Assembly: GCA_020059765.1 (NCBI GenBank)
Contig: JAGVBM010000126.1
Coordinates: forward strand, 1-17,678
Source of the DNA: Bacillota bacterium
GTDB lineage: Bacteria > Bacillota > Bacilli > Tumebacillales > Effusibacillaceae
Length of the DNA stretch: 17,678 nt
Direction of reading: 5' to 3'
Shown here in pieces: positions 6,786-13,375 of the stretch; position 1 is the first letter of the stretch; each line of letters begins with the position of its first letter. The notes below the pieces were generated by a model, which did no database searches, had not been told where the DNA came from, and saw nothing but the letters and a program-made list of their open reading frames with translations. Both the position numbers and the translations under genes were made by a program.

Positions 6786-8123
6786 ATGAATCGTCATTAC
6801 ACGAAAGAAGACATTATTCACCTTGCAAAAGAAGGGAACGTCCGCTATATTCGGCTGCAATTTACCGATTTGTTGGGAATTATCAAGAACGTTGAAGTCC
6901 CAGTTTCCCAATTGGATAAAGTTTTGAACAACAAGATGATGTTTGACGGTTCTTCGATCGAAGGTTTTGTTCGTATCGAAGAATCCGACATGTATTTATA
7001 CCCGGATCTTGACACATGGCTGATTTTTCCTTGGGAAACCGAACATGGAAAAGTCGCCCGTTTGATTTGCGATATTTACATGCCCGATGGAACTCCCTTT
7101 GCCGGCGATCCCCGGGGAATCCTGAAAAAGGTTCTCGCCGAAGCAAAAGAAATGGGTTTCTCGACGATGAATGTCGGTCCTGAACCGGAGTTTTTCCTGT
7201 TCCAGCTTGATGAAAAAGGAAATCCGTCCATGGAAGTTAATGACAAAGGCGGCTATTTCGATTTGGCGCCTGTAGATTTGGGCGAAAACTGCCGTCGGGA
7301 AATCGTATTGACGCTCGAATCCATGGGATTTGAAATCGAAGCCTCGCACCATGAAGTGGCGATCGGCCAGCACGAGATCGATTTTAAATATGCAGATGCA
7401 GTCACCGCTGCCGACAACATTATGACGTTCAAGTTGGTGGTAAAAACAGTTGCCCGCAAATATGGCTTACATGCGACGTTTATGCCGAAACCGATTCAAG
7501 GAATCAACGGTTCGGGTATGCATTGCCACATGTCGTTGTTCAAAGAAAACGAGAATGCATTCTATGACGAGAAAGACGAATTGGGTTTGTCGTCGACGGC
7601 GCGTCAATTCATGGCGGGAGTTCTCACTCATGCGCGCGGTTTTGCGGCAATTACCAATCCGACGGTCAACTCCTATAAGCGGTTGGTGCCTGGTTACGAA
7701 GCACCTTGTTACGTGGCTTGGTCGGCCAAGAATCGTTCACCGTTGATTCGAATTCCGGCTTCCCGCGGTTTATCCACCCGGATCGAAGTTCGGAATCCGG
7801 ATCCTTCGTCCAATCCGTATTTGGCGCTTGCCGTGATGTTGAAAGCCGGTCTGGACGGAATTAAGAAAAATCTTCAAGTGCAAGAAGCTGTCAACCGGAA
7901 CATCTATGTGATGAACGACGCAGAACGAGAAAGAGCGGGTATTCCGTCTCTTCCATCTTCCCTGAAAGAAGCGATTGATGAACTGTTGGCGGACAGTGTC
8001 GTTTCATCTGCCCTTGGCGGACATGCTTTGACTCATTTTGTGGAAGCCAAGTTGATCGAATGGGATATGTTCCGCACATCGGTTCATGAATGGGAGCGGG
8101 AGCAATATCTTACCTTGTATTAA
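6786..8123 (+). CDS. glnA: Glutamine synthetase GlnA, canonical feedback-regulated type
   Basis: The ammonia-assimilating GSI-alpha dodecamer subunit. The 445-residue product is close to B. subtilis GlnA throughout: FDGSSIEGFVRIEESDMY, GPEPEFFLF, SHHEVAIGQHEIDFKYAD, NGSGMHCHMSLF, the flap with Glu305 in GYEAP, and RIPASRG. Arg63 (Arg62 without the initiator Met) is the feedback-inhibition residue, and the numbering of Glu305 also agrees with Glu304 of the B. subtilis enzyme. The ribosome binding site AAAGGAGGAG (6771-6780) precedes the ATG. There is no promoter of its own in the 82-base gap after glnR, which holds a T10 run and a 6-bp hairpin (6743-6761), so expression comes from the glnR promoter. 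It should be the copy that signals nitrogen status to GlnR. Confidence 0.97.
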   Translation: MNRHYTKEDIIHLAKEGNVRYIRLQFTDLLGIIKNVEVPVSQLDKVLNNKMMFDGSSIEGFVRIEESDMYLYPDLDTWLIFPWETEHGKVARLICDIYMPDGTPFAGDPRGILKKVLAEAKEMGFSTMNVGPEPEFFLFQLDEKGNPSMEVNDKGGYFDLAPVDLGENCRREIVLTLESMGFEIEASHHEVAIGQHEIDFKYADAVTAADNIMTFKLVVKTVARKYGLHATFMPKPIQGINGSGMHCHMSLFKENENAFYDEKDELGLSSTARQFMAGVLTHARGFAAITNPTVNSYKRLVPGYEAPCYVAWSAKNRSPLIRIPASRGLSTRIEVRNPDPSSNPYLALAVMLKAGLDGIKKNLQVQEAVNRNIYVMNDAERERAGIPSLPSSLKEAIDELLADSVVSSALGGHALTHFVEAKLIEWDMFRTSVHEWEREQYLTLY

Positions 8124-8142
8124 TCTGAAAAAATACACGAAG

Positions 8143-8183
8143 AAAAAGGATGTCCCACGTTTTGGGGCATCCTTTCATTTTTT
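8143..8183. terminator. Bidirectional terminator between glnA and lexA
   Basis: A 12-bp stem (8145-8156 with 8164-8175, one wobble) has a 7-base loop. On the plus strand it is followed by CATTTTTT; on the minus strand it is followed by a TTTTTC tract. It serves both convergent genes. Confidence 0.85.
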
Positions 8184-8208
8184 AGGGCACATACATGACA
8201 GTGGTGGA

Positions 8209-8829
8209 TTATCCGATATAACGAAATACACCCACAACTTTACCCAAAATCGATACATTTTTGTAACGAAGCGGCTCCATGGATGAATTCTCAGGTTGCA
8301 GACGAATGTGATCCGCTTCCTTGTAAAATCGTTTAACCGTTGCTTCATCATCCTCCGTCATCGCAACAACAATCTCACCATTACGGGCTGTTTGCTGTTT
8401 TCGCACAATAACCAAATCTCCGTCATGAATGCCGGCCTCAATCATTGAGTCGCCTTCAACGGTTAACAAAAAAACGTCTTCACTTCCCGCAATATTAGCC
8501 GGTAACGGAAAGTAATCTTCAACATTTTCAACTGCGGTAATCGGCATCCCGGCCGTTACTTTACCGATAATTGGCGCCATTACCGTGGAAAGATTTGTTT
8601 GTACGGGGAGATTGTCGTCCATATCCAAGATTTCAATCGCCCTTGGTTTTACCGGATCACGACGAATCAGTCCTTTCTGTTCCAAACGTGCGAGATGTCC
8701 ATGCACGGTTGAACTGGAAGCCAACCCGACAGCCTCGCCAATTTCACGAACAGAAGGGGGATACCCTTTTGCGCGGACTTCGTTTTTGATAAACTCAAGG
8801 ATTTGATGTTGGCGCTTGGATAATTTCAT
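8209..8829 (-). CDS. lexA: SOS repressor LexA
   Basis: LexA represses DNA-damage genes and cleaves itself when RecA filaments form. The 206-residue product has the winged-helix N-terminus (PPSVREIGEAVGLASSSTVH, residues 24-43), the autocleavage bond Ala93-Gly94 in VTAGMP, and the catalytic dyad Ser128 (GDSM) and Lys166 (ATVKRFYK). All are intact and spaced as in the B. subtilis protein (205 residues). I prefer the ATG at 8829, with GGAGAGAG (8839-8846 on the minus strand) nine bases away; a TTG two codons upstream would be too close to that site. It is transcribed divergently from the yneA-like gene, and a LexA box overlaps its -35, so it should be autoregulated. Confidence 0.97.
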   Translation of the reverse strand: MKLSKRQHQILEFIKNEVRAKGYPPSVREIGEAVGLASSSTVHGHLARLEQKGLIRRDPVKPRAIEILDMDDNLPVQTNLSTVMAPIIGKVTAGMPITAVENVEDYFPLPANIAGSEDVFLLTVEGDSMIEAGIHDGDLVIVRKQQTARNGEIVVAMTEDDEATVKRFYKEADHIRLQPENSSMEPLRYKNVSILGKVVGVFRYIG

Positions 8830-8851
8830 ACGCAAAATCTCTCTCCTAACT

Positions 8852-8867
8852 GTTCTATTGATAGAAC
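8852..8867 (-). promoter_or_regulatory. Perfect palindrome in the lexA leader, just before the ribosome binding site
   Basis: GTTCTAT-TG-ATAGAAC is palindromic over two 7-base arms. It has the GTTC/GAAC elements of a LexA box but in the outward order, so it is not a standard box. In the lexA mRNA it could fold into a 6-bp stem with a UCAA loop, ending five bases before the ribosome binding site. Whether it acts as DNA operator or RNA hairpin is unknown. Confidence 0.4.
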
Positions 8868-8892
8868 CGTTTTCATAGATTGCTTATAAAGG

Positions 8893-8921
8893 ATTATATC
8901 ATGCAGTGGAAAAAAATACAA
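8893..8921 (-). promoter_or_regulatory. lexA promoter
   Basis: On the minus strand, TTGTAT (8921-8916) and a perfect TATAAT (8898-8893) are 17 bases apart, and the -10 is extended by TGA. The predicted leader is roughly 55 bases. Confidence 0.7.
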
Positions 8922-8932
8922 ACATTAGTTCG
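8919..8932. promoter_or_regulatory. LexA box overlapping the lexA -35
   Basis: CAAACATTAGTTCG matches the Gram-positive consensus CGAACNNNNGTTCG except at the second base. It overlaps the lexA -35 by three bases, giving autorepression. Confidence 0.75.
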
Positions 8933-8941
8933 ATTTTTTTC

Positions 8942-8970
8942 TTGACACGAACAAATGTTCCGAATAAAAT
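8942..8970 (+). promoter_or_regulatory. SOS promoter of the yneA-like gene
   Basis: A perfect TTGACA (8942-8947) and TAAAAT (8965-8970) are 17 bases apart. A LexA box fills the spacer, which explains tight repression of an otherwise strong promoter. Confidence 0.85.
8948..8961. promoter_or_regulatory. LexA box inside the yneA-like promoter
   Basis: CGAACAAATGTTCC matches CGAACNNNNGTTCG at 9 of the 10 fixed positions; only the last base differs. It begins immediately after the -35 hexamer and ends three bases before the -10. Confidence 0.85.
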
Positions 8971-8982
8971 GATAGCATAAAC

Positions 8983-8996
8983 AGAACGGACGTTCG
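8983..8996. promoter_or_regulatory. Second LexA box of the yneA-like gene
   Basis: AGAACGGACGTTCG matches the consensus except at the first base. It lies just past the expected transcription start and one base before the ribosome binding site GGGAGGT (8998-9004). Confidence 0.8.
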
Positions 8997-9012
8997 CGGG
9001 AGGTATGAATCC

Positions 9013-9345
9013 ATGTATGTATATGAACATTCGATTTTAAACGCACAGACTTTCAAAGCTCGGAAAAAGAACATGAGTAAAGTGAAAACCAAGGGGATCT
9101 GGTTCATTCTTGCATTCATCGTTGTTTCGTTGTTTGCAGCGAGTTTTATCCTGAGCAATGAAGCCCTTGGCAGTTATGAAGAACAGATTGTCATCATTCA
9201 ACCCGGTGACACTTTATGGTCGATTGCCGCCGAACATTACAGAGGGGAAAAGATTGGGGAAGCGATCTACCATATCAAGAAAACGAACAATTTACAATCA
9301 TCGAACCTGGTGGTCGGGACTGGATTGCGTCTTCCCGCGTTTTAA
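9013..9345 (+). CDS. yneA: YneA-like SOS cell-division suppressor with LysM domain
   Basis: YneA halts septation during the SOS response in B. subtilis; it is anchored in the membrane with a LysM domain outside. This 110-residue product has a basic N-terminal segment (residues 15-27), one membrane helix (about 28-47) and a LysM domain (about 58-109) with the typical PGDTLWSIA start and a GTGLRLP end. The N-terminal cytoplasmic part is longer than in typical YneA; a second ATG at codon 21 is possible, but GGGAGGT lies eight bases before the first. Divergence from lexA and two LexA boxes over its promoter support the assignment. No clear plus-strand terminator follows. Confidence 0.88.
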   Translation: MYVYEHSILNAQTFKARKKNMSKVKTKGIWFILAFIVVSLFAASFILSNEALGSYEEQIVIIQPGDTLWSIAAEHYRGEKIGEAIYHIKKTNNLQSSNLVVGTGLRLPAF

Positions 9346-9374
9346 ACAGAATATTTCACAGAACTGACTGTGGC

Positions 9375-9404
9375 AAAACGGGGGCGATGGAGATCATCCG
9401 CCTC
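9375..9404 (-). terminator. Possible terminator for the DUF456 gene
   Basis: On the minus strand a GC-rich stem of nine pairs with one bulged base (9404-9395 with 9389-9381) and a 5-base loop is followed by CGTTTTG. The U-run is short. The 95-base gap between the two convergent genes shows nothing else. Confidence 0.4.
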
Positions 9405-9440
9405 CTCAAACTTCTTTGTCGCTGTACGTCTTATCCATTC

Positions 9441-9911
9441 TCACCAAATTCGCAGCACGAAAAGCAGAATTTGAGTCAACACCAGAACAAATTTGATCAT
9501 TGAGCCCAGCAAAAAACCTATCAATGACGCAATTCCAACACGCGTCACATGTCCAGCCTCCCGCACGTGCATCAATTCCCCTATAACAGCGCCGACAAAA
9601 GGTCCGATAAGGATACCGACCGGACCAATAACAAAAGGCGCTACTAATATACCTATCGCAGACCCCCATATGGCCTGTTTGGATCCGCCGACTTGCTTAA
9701 TTCCAAATAGACTGGCGGCCCAATCCGTTGAAAAATTTAAGAGCACAAGAAATCCTTGCGCGTACCAAAACCAGACAGGGAACTCACTCCAACCTTCAAG
9801 CAAACCGTAGACAAGCATTCCTCCAATTATAAACAACGCTCCCGGAAGAATCGGATATAAAGTAAACAGGACTCCAGCAGCAAAGAAGAGAATTGACAAA
9901 AGCAAGGACAT
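9441..9911 (-). CDS. DUF456 family membrane protein
   Basis: A 156-residue, very hydrophobic protein of the DUF456 family, whose function is not known. It has an N-terminal pair of membrane helices around a LYPILPG turn, a short soluble stretch (GIKQVGGSKQAIWG, about residues 70-85), then glycine-rich helices (GILVAPFVIGPVGILIGPFVG) and a final helix at residues 135-154. GGAGGTT (9923-9917 on the minus strand) precedes the ATG. It is divergent from the deacetylase-like gene and shares a gap of about 108 bases with it. Nothing in the context assigns a role. Confidence 0.85.
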   Translation of the reverse strand: MSLLLSILFFAAGVLFTLYPILPGALFIIGGMLVYGLLEGWSEFPVWFWYAQGFLVLLNFSTDWAASLFGIKQVGGSKQAIWGSAIGILVAPFVIGPVGILIGPFVGAVIGELMHVREAGHVTRVGIASLIGFLLGSMIKFVLVLTQILLFVLRIW

Positions 9912-9956
9912 TTCTCAACCTCCATTTTTATTATGTTTCGCAGGATGGATTGTCTG

Positions 9957-9962
9957 TATAAT
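9957..9962 (+). promoter_or_regulatory. Possible -10 element for the DUF2334-VCBS gene
   Basis: TATAAT stands 57 bases before the chosen start. No recognisable -35 lies at the right distance, so this promoter is tentative. Confidence 0.35.
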
Positions 9963-10019
9963 GAATGTAACATAAGTAGATACAGATCAGACAAAGCTTT
10001 TCTTTATATGGGGGTCATC

Positions 10020-11981
10020 ATGAGACAACTGAGATTCCGTTTGCGAGATCTTTCCCTGGTTTTGGTCTTGCTGTTGGTCAGTTCGATTCTGTCGCGAGAA
10101 GGGTACGGTTATTTTCAACCCTCTACCGTCAATGGTAAGTACATTTTGCTCCGTTTGGAAGACGTAGGTCCGGGAGGATTTTACGGGACACCCGAAGGGA
10201 TAGGAAAACTTCGCGCAGTAATTGACTATTTGACACAGCAGAGAGTACCATTTCACATTGCGGTCGTCTCTCGCTGGAAACATTATGATGAACAAACAGG
10301 GTGGATCGAACAGGGGATCGATACACCTACCCCGCTAACTGAATCTTTCGTTACTGTTTTGAGAGATGCCCAGGATCACGGAGCCATCTTGGGGATGCAC
10401 GGATATTCGCATCAATGGGGAGACGTTCCCCGCACCGACAATCAACAAAATTCAGGTTTCGCTTCCGAGTTCGACATAAAAGGGGAACAGGTGTCTGCCA
10501 GTGAAGAGTACGCTGCTGAACGAATCGAAAAGAGTCTGAAAGCATTTGAACAAAATGGTCTAAATCCTGCATTCTGGGAATCTCCCCATTATCATTCGGC
10601 AAGAAGACAGCAAGAAGTGTTCCGATCCTACATGGGACTGATCTATGAACCTTATTGGTATCAACTTCGGTCACTGCGCAGTACGGTTTACCTGGAAGGC
10701 GAAAACGGCTGGAAAGAAAAAACCTTGGGAGCCGTGTATATACCCGCGCCCTTACGGTACGTCTTCAATGAAGGACGCGTGCAAGAAATTCTCAATCAAT
10801 TACAAGAGTATCATGGATTGGCAAGCATGTATTTTCATCCATTTATCGAATTTTCTCACTTGGAACCGGTCTTATTAAACGGTCAGCCGGTTTTGCGTGA
10901 TGAAATTCCTGTCTACCAGTATAAAAGAGGCGAATCCTCCCTTTTGCAACAATTAATAACCGGTATTCAACAAACTGATTTTGTATTTGGAACGATTCAT
11001 GATATCGTTCCTTTTTCCCCAGGGAGTCGGATACATGGGGCCAAACATCTGAAACAATATCAACTCTTCGTAAGAGATTTAAATCAAGACGGGCGAGATG
11101 ACTTCGTGACTGTAGATTCCAAACTGGGAGAGGTGGACGTGATTTTTTCCCAAGGGGGATGGCCTCGAAACACCCGATCCGCGTCTGCGGCTGTATGGCT
11201 TCAACATGATAGTTTGCGCCAAGCAGGAGTTCCTTTGCTTATTATGAATGAGAAAACCAAAAGGTCAGACCTCTTGCTGATTACTAAACATCAACTTTTG
11301 TTGTTTGCCAATGAAGGAGATCATTTTCACTTCGAACCGAAACTCCTATCTGTACCTGCTGAGTTTCAATCAACGGGAAACCCTGATTTATTACAGGATA
11401 TTCAATGGATAAGCTTTTCTTCTGGAGTAATTCCGGCCAACACTCTATTGGCACTCGATTTCAAACGGGCAGCTGGGTTTCTCTTTCATCTGCAGCAAGA
11501 TGCGTTCCAGATGAGCGGGCAGTTTGAATTGCCTGTTCTTAAAGACGGAAAAGAAGCAAAATTTTTTTTAGTTGATGCGGACGGGGATTCGATTAACGAT
11601 TTGATTCTGTTTGATCCAGCTTCGAAAACTGTATGGGTGTTAAAAGGTACGGGAAAAGCAGGGGGAGGGGAAGGGAATCCTTTTGAAAAAGCGGTTCCCT
11701 GGTATGTCAAACCGTTTGGCGAACAAGTGCGAGCGGCCGATACCAATGGTGACGGGAAAGCGGATATGGTATTTTATAGTCAGAAGGAAGGTTATTGGCA
11801 AATCTTACGTTCAACCGGTGCCAAGTTTGATAAAATTCCCGCATCCTTTGGTCCGTGGGGTCGAGTTAAGGATGGACTGATGTATGCCGGCGATTGGGAT
11901 GGCAACGGGAAAGTGGATATTGGAGTTTACAATCCGGAAACCGGATCCATTGATACAGCCCTATCCTTTCAAAAGCAGTGA
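10020..11981 (+). CDS. Exported DUF2334 polysaccharide-deacetylase-like protein with C-terminal VCBS/FG-GAP-type repeats
   Basis: The 653-residue product begins with a basic N-terminus and hydrophobic run (residues 11-24), a signal peptide or anchor. Residues about 40-320 resemble DUF2334, a deacetylase-like barrel: LLRLEDVGP with acidic Glu47-Asp48, VPFHIAVV, the metal-type motif GMHGYSH (His127, His131), FWESPHYHS, and MYFHPF near the end. The C-terminal half carries calcium-loop motifs of VCBS/FG-GAP repeats: DLNQDGRDD (353), DADGDSIND (519), DTNGDGKAD (574) and DWDGNGKVD (625). It therefore probably acts on cell-wall or surface polysaccharide outside the cell; the exact substrate is unknown. 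I start at the ATG at 10020 after GGGGGT. The ATG at 9933 lies upstream of the only plausible -10 and would bury the signal sequence. No terminator separates it from moaB, 45 bases downstream. Confidence 0.85.
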   Translation: MRQLRFRLRDLSLVLVLLLVSSILSREGYGYFQPSTVNGKYILLRLEDVGPGGFYGTPEGIGKLRAVIDYLTQQRVPFHIAVVSRWKHYDEQTGWIEQGIDTPTPLTESFVTVLRDAQDHGAILGMHGYSHQWGDVPRTDNQQNSGFASEFDIKGEQVSASEEYAAERIEKSLKAFEQNGLNPAFWESPHYHSARRQQEVFRSYMGLIYEPYWYQLRSLRSTVYLEGENGWKEKTLGAVYIPAPLRYVFNEGRVQEILNQLQEYHGLASMYFHPFIEFSHLEPVLLNGQPVLRDEIPVYQYKRGESSLLQQLITGIQQTDFVFGTIHDIVPFSPGSRIHGAKHLKQYQLFVRDLNQDGRDDFVTVDSKLGEVDVIFSQGGWPRNTRSASAAVWLQHDSLRQAGVPLLIMNEKTKRSDLLLITKHQLLLFANEGDHFHFEPKLLSVPAEFQSTGNPDLLQDIQWISFSSGVIPANTLLALDFKRAAGFLFHLQQDAFQMSGQFELPVLKDGKEAKFFLVDADGDSINDLILFDPASKTVWVLKGTGKAGGGEGNPFEKAVPWYVKPFGEQVRAADTNGDGKADMVFYSQKEGYWQILRSTGAKFDKIPASFGPWGRVKDGLMYAGDWDGNGKVDIGVYNPETGSIDTALSFQKQ

Positions 11982-12026
11982 AACAGCGAAAGCATATAAC
12001 CCAATTAGTAAAGGTCAGGTGTTATT

Positions 12027-12545
12027 ATGTCAGTCGAAGAACATCGCAAGGAAGCTCCGCAAACCGTATCCTGCATGGTCATTACTGTCAGTGATACCCG
12101 AACGGAAGAAACGGACAAAAGCGGGCAATTGATGATTCAACTGCTTACAAGCAACGGTTATCAAGTAACCGATTACAGAATTGTTAAAGATGATTACGAG
12201 TCGATTCGCAAGCTGATTGCAGTAGGAGCATCTTCCCCGATAGTGGAAGCTATATTGCTAAACGGCGGAACGGGGATAACTGACCGTGATACCACCTATG
12301 AAGCGGTCGATTCCATGCTGGATAAAAAGATGCCCGGTTTCGGAGAAATATTCCGTTACTTAAGTTATACGGAGGATATCGGTTCAGCAGCGATTTTAAG
12401 CCGCGCCATTGCCGGCGTCTGCAAAGGGACGGCCGTGTTTTCAACTCCTGGATCATCAGGCGCTGTCAAATTGGCGATGGAACGGATCATTATCCCAGAA
12501 CTTACTCATGTCATGCGCGAGATTTACAAGGATAAAAAAATATAA
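12027..12545 (+). CDS. moaB: Molybdenum cofactor biosynthesis protein MoaB
   Basis: MoaB/MogA proteins adenylylate molybdopterin before metal insertion. The 172-residue product has the MoCF-binding fold signatures: VITVSDTRTEETDKSG near the N-terminus, NGGTGITDRDTT (79-90), and the STPGSSGAV loop (139-147). AAAGGTCAGGTG precedes the ATG. It lies downstream of the deacetylase-like gene and overlaps the next gene by one base (TAATG). The presence of a Mo/W cofactor step is consistent with the oxidoreductase at the start of the window, although the two loci are 10 kb apart and no other moa or moe genes appear here. Confidence 0.93.
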   Translation: MSVEEHRKEAPQTVSCMVITVSDTRTEETDKSGQLMIQLLTSNGYQVTDYRIVKDDYESIRKLIAVGASSPIVEAILLNGGTGITDRDTTYEAVDSMLDKKMPGFGEIFRYLSYTEDIGSAAILSRAIAGVCKGTAVFSTPGSSGAVKLAMERIIIPELTHVMREIYKDKKI

Positions 12546-13297
12546 TGGGTTCATACGAAGAAAAAGTTCGCCGCGAATTGCTGCAGTGGGAGAAAAAACT
12601 TCTGAAAGATGCGGGGTTTGCTGAAAAGTGGTCGAGGCAAATGCAGCAACGCATCGATCGCCTGATTCCGGAACATATCCATCAATCGCTGGCCAAAGGG
12701 ATGGAAGTGACGGTTAAAAGCGTTTTGTCCGGAATTGATCTATTGGCTTTTTCCGAAGAGAAATTACGGGAATCTTCTTCAAAGACTCTGATTGAGCAGG
12801 ACTTTGCAGCGGATCGACTGATTTCCCGGTATAAAAAGATCGCTGCAGCGGAAGGTGCCGGTACCGGTTTCGGCGGTATTGTATTGGCAGCAGTCGATTA
12901 TCCGGCATTGTTGGCCATAAAGTTGAAGTTTCTGTCCGAAATGGCGCAAAACTTTGGTTTTGATCTGCGGGAGTTGCCGGAACGGGTATTTTGTTTACGA
13001 GTCTTTCTACTTGCCTATTCGACTGATACGACCCGACAACGTACTTTTCAGCAAATAAAAAACTGGAACGAAAACCCGTCACTGCCAGTAACAAACGTTT
13101 CATTGGAGGAGTTTGTAAGCTGGCGTGAATTTTATACTGAGTACAAGGAAAGCATTGAATTCAAAAAAATGCTCTCGTTTATTCCGTTTGTCGGTGCTCT
13201 GTTCAATGGATGGGGAAATTATTCCTTATTGGATGATCTGGGAGAGATTGCCAAGAATTCGTATCGTTTGCGAATCATCAGTCGTTCCGAATCGTAG
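12545..13297 (+). CDS. EcsC family protein
   Basis: A 250-residue protein of the EcsC family. In B. subtilis the ecsC gene sits with an ABC transporter (ecsAB), but its biochemical role is unknown. Visible parts: an amphipathic, charged N-terminal region (1-60), the family's glycine-rich hydrophobic segment (EGAGTGFGGIVLAAVDYPALLAIKL written in part: GTGFGGIVLAAVDYP, about residues 107-121), and a hydrophobic FIPFVGALFNGWGNY segment near residue 215 that recurs in EcsC proteins. Its ATG overlaps the moaB stop by one base and there is no good ribosome binding site of its own, so translation is probably coupled to moaB. No transporter genes are adjacent. Confidence 0.82.
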   Translation: MGSYEEKVRRELLQWEKKLLKDAGFAEKWSRQMQQRIDRLIPEHIHQSLAKGMEVTVKSVLSGIDLLAFSEEKLRESSSKTLIEQDFAADRLISRYKKIAAAEGAGTGFGGIVLAAVDYPALLAIKLKFLSEMAQNFGFDLRELPERVFCLRVFLLAYSTDTTRQRTFQQIKNWNENPSLPVTNVSLEEFVSWREFYTEYKESIEFKKMLSFIPFVGALFNGWGNYSLLDDLGEIAKNSYRLRIISRSES

Positions 13298-13306
13298 TCG
13301 ATTATC

Positions 13307-13355
13307 TTATGTGCAAACAGCCTGGCTGATGCTGTTCCAGGCTGTTTGCACATAA
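13307..13355. repeat. Perfect 19-bp inverted repeat between convergent genes
   Basis: Arms 13307-13325 and 13337-13355 are perfectly complementary, with an 11-base loop. It sits between the EcsC-family gene and the acyl-CoA synthetase gene, where a shared terminator is expected, but neither side is followed by a T-run. It may work as a bidirectional terminator or mRNA-end stabiliser. Confidence 0.7.
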
Positions 13356-13375
13356 CAGAGCAAAAGGATTGGCGG

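Noticed and set aside
4800..8123. Recent tandem duplication of glnA
   Set aside because: The two proteins differ at many positions over their whole length, including the regulatory loop, so a recent copy is not supported.
9493..9810. Plus-strand frame of 105 codons opposite the DUF456 gene
   Set aside because: Its Pro/Thr/Ile-rich sequence is the complement of the glycine-rich membrane helices; it is a shadow.
9933..10019. In-frame N-terminal extension of the DUF2334-VCBS gene from an ATG at 9933
   Set aside because: It begins upstream of the only plausible -10, lacks a ribosome binding site and would hide the signal sequence.
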